From Lysobacterales bacterium (GTDB lineage: Bacteria > Pseudomonadota > Gammaproteobacteria > Xanthomonadales > Xanthomonadaceae): a DNA stretch of 13,265 bases. The notes under the pieces are model-generated. The model made no database searches and was not told the DNA's origin. It worked only from the letters and a program-made list of their open reading frames with translations. Made by a program: the position numbers and the translations under genes. Where the stretch lies: assembly GCA_020442545.1 (NCBI GenBank), contig JAGRJX010000089.1, positions 1 through 13,265 on the forward strand, written 5' to 3'. Shown one piece after another: positions 1 through 6,340 of this stretch; position 1 is the stretch's first letter; every line of letters starts with the position of its first letter.

Positions 1-700
1 AGAAGCTTTCTGTCCGCCGGCACGGCGTGAGCGTCTGCGGCTGTTCGGCTGCCTGCTGTCGGAATGGGAGGATGCGATTCTCACGCCGAGCGACGCGAGC
101 GTCGCCACCGGCAAGCTGCTTTGGTGGGCCGAGGAGCTGGCGGCCGGCGGCCAGCACCACCCGCTGGCACGCGCATTGGTGGAACAGGACGTGGAGGTTT
201 GCGCATTGCGCGTCGCGCCGCAGGCGGCTGCAAGGCTGGTCGATGCCGATAGCGCCGGCGATATGGTGGCCGCCATCGAACGATGCCGGGGCTTCGCGAT
301 GGCCGCTGCCGCCGCGAATGCCGCCGTGTTTGGCCATTCCGACGCCGATGACCGTGGTGACGACTTCGTCATTGGCCTGCTGCGTCGCGCCGCCATCAAC
401 GCCGCCGCCGGTCATCCGCTGGCGCGTGAACGCCTGCCGCTGAACCTGCTGGCACGGCATGCTGGTGACGAAGGTGACACCGCAAAGGCGGCGGCTTTCC
501 ATCGGGATTTTGCGGGCGAACTCCTGTGCATTCCGGATCGACGCCGTCTGCCGTTGATGCGTGCGCTGCGCCGGGCTTTTGATCGGCACCGCCTGCAGTC
601 GATGGCGCGCGGAAAGGCGGAACCGGACCGCGAATCGCTGATTCCGCCGCTGCGGACGCTGTGGCTGGCTTGGAACGCTGCGCGCCGCGCCCATCGCTGA
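1..700 (+). CDS. Partial squalene/phytoene synthase-like protein (C-terminal part)
   Basis: The frame is open from the left edge (first whole codon at 2) to a TGA at 698-700, so the start and N-terminus lie outside the window. About 232 residues are visible. The segment KLLWWAEELAAGGQHHPLAR near the visible N-terminus resembles the 'K-L-x-W-W-x-x-E-L' region of squalene/phytoene synthase-like proteins of xanthomonads; that assignment rests on memory of the family. I see no clear Asp-rich DxxxD prenyl-diphosphate binding motif in this part, so the protein may be a non-catalytic or divergent family member. The rest is Ala/Arg-rich and helical-looking, ending in WLAWNAARRAHR. A 101-base gap separates it from folE2 on the same strand; the two may be cotranscribed, but no promoter or terminator stands out between them. 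The coding frame is secure; the family name is tentative. Confidence 0.5.
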   Translation, partial: EAFCPPARRERLRLFGCLLSEWEDAILTPSDASVATGKLLWWAEELAAGGQHHPLARALVEQDVEVCALRVAPQAAARLVDADSAGDMVAAIERCRGFAMAAAAANAAVFGHSDADDRGDDFVIGLLRRAAINAAAGHPLARERLPLNLLARHAGDEGDTAKAAAFHRDFAGELLCIPDRRRLPLMRALRRAFDRHRLQSMARGKAEPDRESLIPPLRTLWLAWNAARRAHR

Positions 701-801
701 TGACGACCCCGGACGCTGCTTGCATTGGCAGATTGTCGTCCCAACATTGATCCGATCCCCAACGCCGCGGCCGATCCGGTTGCGCGACTCCGGAAACGCT
801 C

Positions 802-1806
802 ATGTCCAACCCGCACAACGACAATACTGCTCGACGCATTCGTGACCGCTTGCTACCCGACGTGGCCAGCGATGCGAGGCCACAGACCGCCGGTGTGCTT
901 GACTGGGTCGGCATGGAAAACATCGAGATGCCGGTCCGCGTTCGTGACGTCGACGGCGAACTGCAGCGCAGCCCGGCGCGCGTTACCGCGCAGGTCAGCC
1001 TGGATCGACCGGATACGCGCGGCATCCACATGTCGCGACTGTACCTGGCGCTGGATCGCGTACTGGACGCCGAAGCAATCAGCCCTTGCCTGATCCGCCG
1101 CCTGCTGCGCGAATTCCTCGATAGCCATGAAGGCCTGTCCGGCCGTGCGCGCCTGCGCTTCGATTTCGAGATGCTGCTGCGCCGCCCCGCGCTGCGCAGC
1201 GACAACAGCGGCTGGCGCAGCTACCCGATCACCGTGGCGGCCGAAATGGACGCAGATGGCCCCGGATCACGTCCGGGGCAGGCTCTGCGCATCGAGCTCG
1301 GCCTGGCGCTGCTGTACTCCAGCACCTGTCCAGCATCGGCCGCGCTGTCGCGCGAAGCCATCCAGCACCGCTTCCGCGAAACCTTCGGTGAAGGCAGCGT
1401 CGATTCAAAGGCGGTGTTCGACTGGCTAGGCAGCGAGCAGGGCATGGCGGCCACACCGCATAGCCAGCGCAGCCGCGCCGATCTGCGCCTGCTGCTGGAA
1501 CCGAGCTTCGATGATCTGCCCATTGCCGGTCTGATTGACGCGCTGGAAGCCACGCTCAGCACACCAGTGCAGACTGCCGTCAAGCGCGACGACGAGCAGG
1601 CCTTCGCCGAACTCAACGCCGCCAACACCCTGTTCTGCGAAGACGCCGCACGTCGCCTGCAGAGCCGTCTATCGGTTGAGCCGCGCATCGCCGACTTCAG
1701 CCTTCGCGTCGCCCATCTCGAAAGCCTCCACGCCCACGACGCCGTCGCCGAAGCCAGTCGCGATGGTCGCGGCTATCGGCCGCTGGCTGATTTCGGGACG
1801 GAATGA
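802..1806 (+). CDS. folE2: GTP cyclohydrolase FolE2 (GTP cyclohydrolase IB)
   Basis: Predicted to convert GTP to 7,8-dihydroneopterin triphosphate in the cytoplasm, the first step towards tetrahydrofolate and queuosine. In order, the 334 residues show the family landmarks: LDWVGMENIEMPV (33-45, cf. 'VGVKxxxYPI'), GIHMSRL (74-80, cf. 'GTHMSRF'), SSTCPASAALS (173-183) carrying the putative catalytic/metal Cys176, TPHSQRS (218-224) with His220, KRDDE (261-265), and FSLRVAHLESLHAHDA (299-314, cf. 'ESIHNHxA'). The family often has CPC at the active site; here the second Cys is Ala (CPAS). About 44 residues separate Cys176 from His220, a longer linker than in short FolE2 proteins. Residues about 151-160 are encoded by a REP-like palindrome (1259-1279). 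The ATG at 802 follows a weak GGAA (792-795). FolE2 enzymes are often induced by zinc limitation through Zur, but I see no obvious Zur box upstream. The gene ends 15 bases from the convergent NERD gene. Confidence 0.88.
   Translation: MSNPHNDNTARRIRDRLLPDVASDARPQTAGVLDWVGMENIEMPVRVRDVDGELQRSPARVTAQVSLDRPDTRGIHMSRLYLALDRVLDAEAISPCLIRRLLREFLDSHEGLSGRARLRFDFEMLLRRPALRSDNSGWRSYPITVAAEMDADGPGSRPGQALRIELGLALLYSSTCPASAALSREAIQHRFRETFGEGSVDSKAVFDWLGSEQGMAATPHSQRSRADLRLLLEPSFDDLPIAGLIDALEATLSTPVQTAVKRDDEQAFAELNAANTLFCEDAARRLQSRLSVEPRIADFSLRVAHLESLHAHDAVAEASRDGRGYRPLADFGTE
1259..1279. repeat. REP-like palindrome inside folE2
   Basis: GCCCCGGA (1259-1266) and TCCGGGGC (1272-1279) are perfect inverted repeats around a 5-base loop TCACG. 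The form resembles the CCCCGGATCAAGTCCGGGG-type extragenic palindromes scattered in many high-GC proteobacterial genomes (recollection, not searched). Here it lies within a reading frame and contributes residues GPGSRPGQ to a likely surface loop between the AAEMDAD and ALRIELG segments of FolE2. The structure is seen directly; the REP identity is inferred. Confidence 0.55.
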
Positions 1807-1821
1807 GTCACTGAGCTGCGG

Positions 1822-2607
1822 CTAGTCGATAGGCTGCGTGGCACGGCAGGCTGGATAGCCGGAACATCCCCAAAAGCGATTCCCTGCAGAACTGCCGCGT
1901 CTCGCAGTTCGGAGAACCATGGCATTGCCACAGCGAGGACATTGTCTCGAGTGATCGGGGTCGGAGCGTGCCTTCAGTCTGGCGACATGCTCGTGCTGAA
2001 TGTTCGACGCTGTGGAGACGACACTGCCACTGGTCTTTTCGATGATTTCAGACAGCTCATGCTCCGTGAAAACCTGCGAGCTGAAGTGTTTGACGTAGTT
2101 TGCGAAGTCACCGCCAAACATGATGTTATCCGGCATTTCTGATCTGAACTCACAGCTTCCAAGGAACACGACAACGGAATGAATGTCCTCGGTTGGAATC
2201 CCCAGCAGGGCTTCCAGTGCCTTGACGTGCTTGTAGTTTTGTCTGAGCGGATTTTGAAACAGATACGATTTGCCGTAGATGCTTTGAGTCCAGCGAGGCT
2301 GGTGCTCCGAGCCGAATATCCGGCCGCTCATGGTTTTCGTCTCCACGACGAAAATGCCGTGACGGGAGACGATGACATGATCAATCTGGGTCGTGCCGTC
2401 AGGTGTCGGCAGGATCAGGTTGTGGAAGGCTTTGTAGCGGTCCTTCGGCAGTTTGAATTTGATGCTCAGTGCGAGCAGCCATTCACCGAACGCGCCCTTG
2501 ATTGCCGGAACCTGCAACGCGGCTTTGATAACGATTGGCACCAGGAGCACTGCTAGCAGCCACCAGGCCTTTCCAAACAATTGCGAAATGATCTCGGATG
2601 GATTCAA
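1822..2607 (-). CDS. Membrane-anchored NERD-domain nuclease-like protein with C4 zinc finger
   Basis: A 261-residue protein. A hydrophobic N-terminal segment (about 14-30) suggests one membrane anchor. It is followed by a NERD domain (about 38-150) with the conserved GE (41-42), IDHV with Asp76, and VETK with Glu89/Lys91, a PD-(D/E)xK-like arrangement, plus the QNP motif (118-120). The C-terminus carries a topoisomerase-type C4 zinc ribbon: Cys223 and Cys226, then Cys248 and Cys254. NERD proteins are suspected nucleases or DNA-processing proteins of unknown biological role; activity here is inferred only from motifs. The start is a TTG at 2607 with GGAG seven bases upstream. It lies 24 bases after the M23 peptidase stop on the same strand, so it may be the last gene of the yidD run. 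Base composition is lower in GC than its neighbours: bases 2041-2100 hold 28 G/C out of 60, against 39 of 60 at 3601-3660. That hints at later acquisition. Confidence 0.85.
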   Translation of the reverse strand: MNPSEIISQLFGKAWWLLAVLLVPIVIKAALQVPAIKGAFGEWLLALSIKFKLPKDRYKAFHNLILPTPDGTTQIDHVIVSRHGIFVVETKTMSGRIFGSEHQPRWTQSIYGKSYLFQNPLRQNYKHVKALEALLGIPTEDIHSVVVFLGSCEFRSEMPDNIMFGGDFANYVKHFSSQVFTEHELSEIIEKTSGSVVSTASNIQHEHVARLKARSDPDHSRQCPRCGNAMVLRTARRGSSAGNRFWGCSGYPACRATQPID

Positions 2608-2631
2608 GGCTCGACTCCGGATCGCTCAGCG

Positions 2632-3480
2632 CTAGTTTTTCTGTGCTGTTGCTTTCTTCGTTACCGGCGCTGGCAGCAAAGCAGGGTCCAGTCGCACGTC
2701 GAACCAGTTGAAGCCCCAGTGCAGGTGCGGGCCGGTGGCGCGACCGGTGGCGCCGACGGCGCCGATGACCTGGCCCTGTTCGACGCGGTCGCCGACGTTC
2801 ACGTCGAGGCGGCTCATGTGCAGGAAGCTGGAGTTGAGGCCGTGGCCATGGTCGATCAGCACCGTGCCGCCGGTGAGGTAGAGGTCGGGATCAGCGAAGC
2901 TGACCACGCCGCCTGCCGGCGCCTTGATCGGCGTGCCGGTGCCGACGGCGATGTCCAGGCCGTAGTGCGGGTTCTTCGGCGTGCCGTTGAGGATGCGCTG
3001 GCTGCCATAGACGCCGCTGATGCGGCCTTTGGCCGGGCGGATGAAGCCAGCACGCCAGGCCTTGTCGAAGCGATCCTCGACGCGGGTGGCGGCGACGGCG
3101 CGCTGCTCGCGGCCAATGCGCTCGGCGATCTTCGGATCGGGCGTGACGGTCTGCTGCGGCAGGCCGTCAATGCGTTCGATTTTCCAGTCGCGGGACTTCA
3201 CCGGCACCGACAGCGACGTTTCCGTGCCGTTGGCATCGCGCCAGCGCAGTGTCAGCGGCGAGGCTTCATCACGACCGATGCCAAACACCACGCGGCCATC
3301 GGGATCAACGCTGACTTCGCGTTCACCGAGCCACAGTCGTGAACCGGCTGGAACGCAGCCTTCGGCCAACGCACCCTGCTGGATCTGTGTCGGCAATTCC
3401 GGCTGGTCGCAGGCGATGGCTGCACCGTTCAGCGGAAGCGCGACGAGGAAAAACCCGTAAGGTCTGTGCAGGGCGATCAA
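2632..3480 (-). CDS. Exported M23-family metallopeptidase (LytM-type)
   Basis: Predicted zinc endopeptidase acting on peptidoglycan cross-bridges, or a LytM-type regulator of amidases, in the periplasm. I choose the TTG at 3480, which overlaps the dihydroorotase stop as TTGA, has GGAG eight bases upstream, and gives 282 residues starting MIALHRPYGFFLVALPLN, a plausible signal peptide. The frame stays open upstream to 3612, but that stretch lies entirely in the dihydroorotase gene and encodes an Arg-rich sequence unlike a signal. Cleavage near AIA|C (23-24) is possible; the AAIAC context is a poor lipobox, so lipidation is uncertain. The M23 domain is C-terminal (about 150-270), with metal ligands His172 and Asp176 in HYGLD and His254 in HLHWG, plus catalytic-type His221 (FLHM) and His252. 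All canonical residues are present, so it is probably active. The N-terminal half looks like a beta-rich domain. Translational coupling to the upstream gene is likely. Confidence 0.85.
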   Translation of the reverse strand: MIALHRPYGFFLVALPLNGAAIACDQPELPTQIQQGALAEGCVPAGSRLWLGEREVSVDPDGRVVFGIGRDEASPLTLRWRDANGTETSLSVPVKSRDWKIERIDGLPQQTVTPDPKIAERIGREQRAVAATRVEDRFDKAWRAGFIRPAKGRISGVYGSQRILNGTPKNPHYGLDIAVGTGTPIKAPAGGVVSFADPDLYLTGGTVLIDHGHGLNSSFLHMSRLDVNVGDRVEQGQVIGAVGATGRATGPHLHWGFNWFDVRLDPALLPAPVTKKATAQKN

Positions 3481-4814
3481 CGGCTGAACTCCATGCGACG
3501 CCCGGCGATGACGCCGGTCAGCGCGCCATCGCGATAGACGCATTCGCCGTTGACCCAGGTCTGCCAGACGCTGGAGCGGAAGCGGCGGCCCTCGAACGGC
3601 GACCAGCCGCATTTCGACAGCACGTCCTCGCGCTGCACGGTGAAGGCATGGTCCGGATCGACGATGGCGATGTCAGCGAACATGCCCTCGCGCAGGTAGC
3701 CGCGATCCTTGACGTCGAACAGTTGCGCCGGGGCGTGGCAGAGTTTCTGCACCAGGTGCGTCAGTTCGATGCGCTCGTCATGCACCAGCTCCAGCGCCGA
3801 CACCAGCGCGTACTGCACCAGCGGCAGGCCGGACGGCGCCTGCAGGTAGGGCTTCTGCTTCTCTTCCAGCGTGTGCGGCGCGTGGTCGGTGGCCAGCACG
3901 TCGATGCGATCCTCGACCAGCGCGCGGATCAGCGCCTCGCGGTCGCTGGCCTCCTTGATCGACGGATTGCATTTGATGAAGTTGCCGAGCGTTGCGTAGT
4001 CGGCGCGATCAAAGGCGAGGAAATGAACGCAGGTCTCCGCAGTGATGCGCTTTCCTTCGAGCGGGCCGGGCTCGAACAGTGCCAGTTCGTCTGCGGTGCT
4101 GATGTGCAGGACGTGCAGGCGTGTGCCGTGGGTCCTGGCCAGCGCCACGGCCAGGCGCGAGGACTTCAGACAGGCTTCGCGCGAGCGGATATCCGGATGA
4201 TCCATCGCGCTGACGTTGGCTTCACCCTTCTTGGCGACGATCCGCGCCTGCGTGGCCTCGATCATCGGCGTGTCTTCGCAGTGGGTGATGATCGGCACCG
4301 GCGTGTGCTCGAAAATGCCTTCCAGTGTTTTCGGGTTGTCTACCAGCATGTTGCCGGTGGAAGCGCCCATGAACACCTTGCAGCCCGGCGTGGCCTTCGG
4401 GTCCAGCGTGCGGATGGCTTCCAGGTTGTCGTTGGTGCCGCCGAAATAGAAGGCGTAGTTGGCCGGGCTGCGGCCACGGGCGAGGTTGTATTTGTTCTCC
4501 AGGCCTTCGTGGTCGGTGGCCGGCGGGTTGGTGTTGGGCATTTCCATGTAGCTGGTGATGCCGCCGGCCACGGCCGCGCGCGATTCGCTTGCGATGTCGC
4601 CCTTGTGGGTCATGCCCGGTTCACGAAAGTGGACCTGGTCATCGATCATGCCGGGCAGCAGCCAGCGGCCGCCGACATCGATCACGGCTTCGCCGTCGCG
4701 CGCGCTCAGTGATGGTCCGATGCTGCTGATGCGGTCGCCGATGACCCGGAGGTGGCCGTCGAATTCCTTGCCATCGCTGACGATGCGGGCATTCACGAAC
4801 AGGGTGGAGGTCAT
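3477..4814 (-). CDS. pyrC: Dihydroorotase, Gln-variant of the HxH motif
   Basis: An amidohydrolase of 445 residues predicted to interconvert N-carbamoyl-aspartate and dihydroorotate, the third step of pyrimidine synthesis, in the cytoplasm. Landmarks: LPGMIDDQVHFREPG (53-67), MPNTNP (92-97), Lys146 in GCKVFMGAS as the carboxylated bridging lysine, His178 (ITHCED), His237 (LHIST), the substrate-binding NPSIK (283-287), Asp310 in ATDHAPHT, and APSGLP (326-331). The first His of the usual metal-binding HxH is Gln60 (QVH). I recall this IDDQVHFREPG form as a recurrent subtype, notably in Bacteroidetes and xanthomonads, so it is probably functional with altered metal coordination and not a broken copy. 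An allantoinase or hydantoinase role cannot be excluded from sequence alone. The ATG at 4814 overlaps the yidD stop (ATGA), and its own stop overlaps the M23 gene's TTG, so the three genes are probably translationally coupled. Confidence 0.85.
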   Translation of the reverse strand: MTSTLFVNARIVSDGKEFDGHLRVIGDRISSIGPSLSARDGEAVIDVGGRWLLPGMIDDQVHFREPGMTHKGDIASESRAAVAGGITSYMEMPNTNPPATDHEGLENKYNLARGRSPANYAFYFGGTNDNLEAIRTLDPKATPGCKVFMGASTGNMLVDNPKTLEGIFEHTPVPIITHCEDTPMIEATQARIVAKKGEANVSAMDHPDIRSREACLKSSRLAVALARTHGTRLHVLHISTADELALFEPGPLEGKRITAETCVHFLAFDRADYATLGNFIKCNPSIKEASDREALIRALVEDRIDVLATDHAPHTLEEKQKPYLQAPSGLPLVQYALVSALELVHDERIELTHLVQKLCHAPAQLFDVKDRGYLREGMFADIAIVDPDHAFTVQREDVLSKCGWSPFEGRRFRSSVWQTWVNGECVYRDGALTGVIAGRRMEFSR

Positions 4815-5077
4815 GGCGGCGGGGCCTTTTTGGAAGCGGAAGGGGTGGCCTGCGGTAGAGATTCTCTCTCTGGGACGGGATCGTAGCCGCCCGGGTGCAG
4901 CGGGTGGCAGCGCGCCAGCCGTCTGGCGGCCATCCAGGTGCCGCGCAGGCTGCCGAATCGGTTGATCGCCTGCATGGCGTAGACTGAGCAGCTGGGCTCG
5001 AAGCGGCAGCGCTGGCCCAGCATCGGACTGATGAATCGCTTGTAGCCGCGCAGCAGCAGGAGTAGCAGGGCTTTCAC
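4811..5077 (-). CDS. yidD: YidD, membrane protein insertion efficiency factor
   Basis: A small (88-residue) membrane-associated protein thought to assist the YidC/Sec insertion of inner-membrane proteins. The family signature is clear: an amphipathic N-terminus (MKALLLLLLRGYKRFISPML), then CRFEPSCSVYA with Cys24 and Cys30, then CHPLHPGGYDPVP (57-69). The C-terminal tail (70-88) is Pro/Ser/Lys-rich and likely disordered. The start is GTG at 5077, with a GGAA about ten bases upstream. In many bacteria yidD sits between rnpA and yidC next to rpmH; here it instead leads a run with dihydroorotase and an M23 peptidase and overlaps the former by ATGA. It is divergent from dksA, with 167 bases between the two starts. 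Confidence 0.93.
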   Translation of the reverse strand: MKALLLLLLRGYKRFISPMLGQRCRFEPSCSVYAMQAINRFGSLRGTWMAARRLARCHPLHPGGYDPVPERESLPQATPSASKKAPPP

Positions 5078-5150
5078 GGTCGTTCCGTGGCTGGCCTTGC
5101 CGCAGGCATCGACCGTGTCGGCGGGGCCATCGAAAAAGGGCGGGCGGCGG

Positions 5151-5179
5151 TTGCTGCCGTCATCCGACTAGGCTATAAC
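5151..5179 (+). promoter_or_regulatory. Putative sigma70 promoter of dksA
   Basis: A -35-like TTGCTG (5151-5156) and a -10-like TATAAC (5174-5179) are separated by exactly 17 bases. The -10 matches the consensus at five of six positions, the -35 at three of six. Transcription would begin near 5186, leaving a leader of about 60 bases before the GTG at 5245. Assigned by eye only. Confidence 0.5.
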
Positions 5180-5244
5180 ACGCGGCCGCCGGCCCTCAAC
5201 TGTGTGGCCGGCACCATTCGCCTCAGAGCATCAGGAAGGCAATC

Positions 5245-6231
5245 GTGGCAGCAAAGAAGAAATCCAGAGCCAGCACCGCAAGGCCGGTGCAGGCAAGCAA
5301 GGCCAAGGCCAAGGCCGGCAGCGCCGGCAAGTCGGCCGCCAGGAAGGTCGCCACCAAGAAGGCGGCAGGCAAGAAGACAGCGGCCAGGAAGCCGGTCGCC
5401 AAGAAGGTGCCGGCGAAAAAGACGGCGGCCCGGACGGCTGTGAAGAAGAGCGCAGCAAAGAAGCCCGTGACCAGAAAGACGGTGGCGAAGAAGCCCGTAG
5501 CCAAGAAGCCCGCAGCCAAGAAGACTGCGGCAAAGAAGGCCATCGCGAAGAAGGCCGTAGCCAGGAAGACGCCGGCAAAGAAGGCAGCGGCCAGGAAAGC
5601 GGTCGCGAAGGCGGCCAAACCTTCAGCCAGGAAGGCTGCCAGCAGGCCTGCAGCCCGGTCAGCCAATACTCGCAAGGAAGCGAAACCAATGAAGAGGGCG
5701 ACGACAGCGACCAGGACGACAACCGCAACATCGCGCAAGTCCGGCGGTGGCCGTGCGCGCGCCGTGCCACGGAGCGGCAACCAGGGCTCGCCGTTGCCGG
5801 CGCGTCCGCCGCTGCCGGAGCGCGTTGATTTGCCGAAGGGCTACACGCCGGGCGCCAAGGAGGAGTACATGAGCGCCAGACAGCTCGAGTACTTCCGGCA
5901 AAAGCTGCTGACCTGGCGCAGCGATCTGGTTGAGGAATCCCAGCAGACCATCGACAACCTGCGCGAGGAGGTTCGCGACGTGGGCGACGAGGCCGAGCGC
6001 GCCACCCGCGAAACCGAGAACTCGCTGGAGCTTCGCACCAGGGACCGTTACCGCAAGCTGATCGGCAAGATCGACAAGGCCTTGAAGCGCGTCGACGAAG
6101 GCGACTACGGCTACTGCGAGGAAACCGGCGAGGAAATCGGTATCGAGCGACTGGAAGCACGACCGATCGCCACCCTTTGCCTCGATGCACAGGAGCGCTG
6201 GGAGCATCGTCAGAAGCTGATGGGCGATTGA
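5245..6231 (+). CDS. dksA: DksA/TraR-family RNA polymerase-binding regulator with Lys/Ala-rich N-terminal arm
   Basis: DksA binds the RNA polymerase secondary channel and, with ppGpp, adjusts initiation at rRNA and amino-acid promoters. The C-terminal part (about 200-328) aligns with E. coli DksA: GYTPGAKEEYMSARQLEYF (200-217), a coiled coil (about 212-285) whose tip DVGDEA (245-250) keeps the two Asp and the Ala needed for activity (cf. D71, D74, A76), and LELRTRDRYRKLI. The globular domain has Cys291, Thr294, Cys312 and Ala315 where classical DksA has four zinc-binding Cys; this C-T-C-A set matches the zinc-independent P. aeruginosa DksA2. Residues about 3-135 are tandem AKK/ARK-type repeats like histone H1 or AlgP tails, followed by a Thr/Ser/Gly/Pro-rich linker (about 150-195). 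At 328 residues it is about twice the usual ~150. The GTG start has a strong AGGAAGG (5233-5239) five bases upstream. It ends before the heptamer repeats and a strong terminator. Confidence 0.9.
   Translation: MAAKKKSRASTARPVQASKAKAKAGSAGKSAARKVATKKAAGKKTAARKPVAKKVPAKKTAARTAVKKSAAKKPVTRKTVAKKPVAKKPAAKKTAAKKAIAKKAVARKTPAKKAAARKAVAKAAKPSARKAASRPAARSANTRKEAKPMKRATTATRTTTATSRKSGGGRARAVPRSGNQGSPLPARPPLPERVDLPKGYTPGAKEEYMSARQLEYFRQKLLTWRSDLVEESQQTIDNLREEVRDVGDEAERATRETENSLELRTRDRYRKLIGKIDKALKRVDEGDYGYCEETGEEIGIERLEARPIATLCLDAQERWEHRQKLMGD
5251..5640 (+). repeat. Low-complexity Lys/Ala-coding repeat tract in dksA
   Basis: Degenerate units built on gcc/gcg-aag-aag codons encode an array of AAKK, VAKK, PAKK and TARK blocks (residues about 3-132 of the dksA product). 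The units are imperfect at both DNA and protein level, so this is an older expanded tract and not a fresh duplication. Such tracts are prone to length changes by slippage or recombination. They also produce a hydrophobic Leu/Phe/Ala-rich artefact frame on the opposite strand. Confidence 0.8.
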
Positions 6232-6241
6232 GTCAAGAGCC

Positions 6242-6311
6242 GTGATTGGTGATTGGTGATTGGTGATTGGTGATTGGTGATTCGTGATTCGTGATTCGTG
6301 ATTCGTGATTT
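6242..6311. repeat. Ten tandem 7-base repeats (GTGATTG / GTGATTC)
   Basis: Ten head-to-tail heptamers directly follow the dksA gene: five GTGATTG (6242-6276), four GTGATTC (6277-6304) and a final GTGATTT (6305-6311). The two variants are grouped into blocks, pointing to expansion of each by slippage. There are no spacers, so this is not CRISPR. It lies between the dksA stop and the terminator and would be transcribed as the dksA 3' untranslated region. I recall similar GTGATTG arrays in intergenic regions of Xanthomonas and Lysobacter relatives. Confidence 0.92.
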
Positions 6312-6312
6312 G

Positions 6313-6340
6313 AAAAAGCCCCGCGGTGCGGGGCTTTTTT
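6313..6340. terminator. Bidirectional Rho-independent terminator
   Basis: AAAAAGCCCCGC (6313-6324), loop GGT, then GCGGGGCTTTTTT (6328-6340) form a GC-rich 7-bp core stem extended by A:T pairs and ending in six T on the + strand. The mirrored A-run gives a T-run on the minus strand, so it can end both dksA transcripts and those of the convergent enoyl-CoA hydratase gene. Confidence 0.92.

Noticed and set aside
701..801. Promoter or Zur operator before folE2.
   Set aside because: TTGGCA at 725-730 could be a -35, but no credible -10 lies at the right distance and no Zur-like palindrome is visible.
3478..3612. N-terminal extension of the M23 peptidase to an upstream start at 3612.
   Set aside because: The extra 44 residues are Arg-rich, lie inside the dihydroorotase gene, and would bury the signal peptide; the TTG at 3480 has a proper GGAG and the overlap typical of this run.
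3339..4712. Long + strand open frame (457 codons) across the dihydroorotase gene.
   Set aside because: High-GC shadow frame; the opposite strand holds a complete dihydroorotase with all its motifs and overlapping-gene starts.
5223..5780. Minus-strand frame encoding a very hydrophobic, multi-membrane-looking protein opposite dksA.
   Set aside because: It is the antisense image of the Lys/Ala repeat tract: aag and gcc codons read backwards give Leu, Phe and Ala. It has no ribosome site and no family features, while the + strand has a clear DksA domain.
6242..6311. Possible CRISPR array.
   Set aside because: The units are 7 bases long, directly adjacent and without spacers; no cas gene is present.
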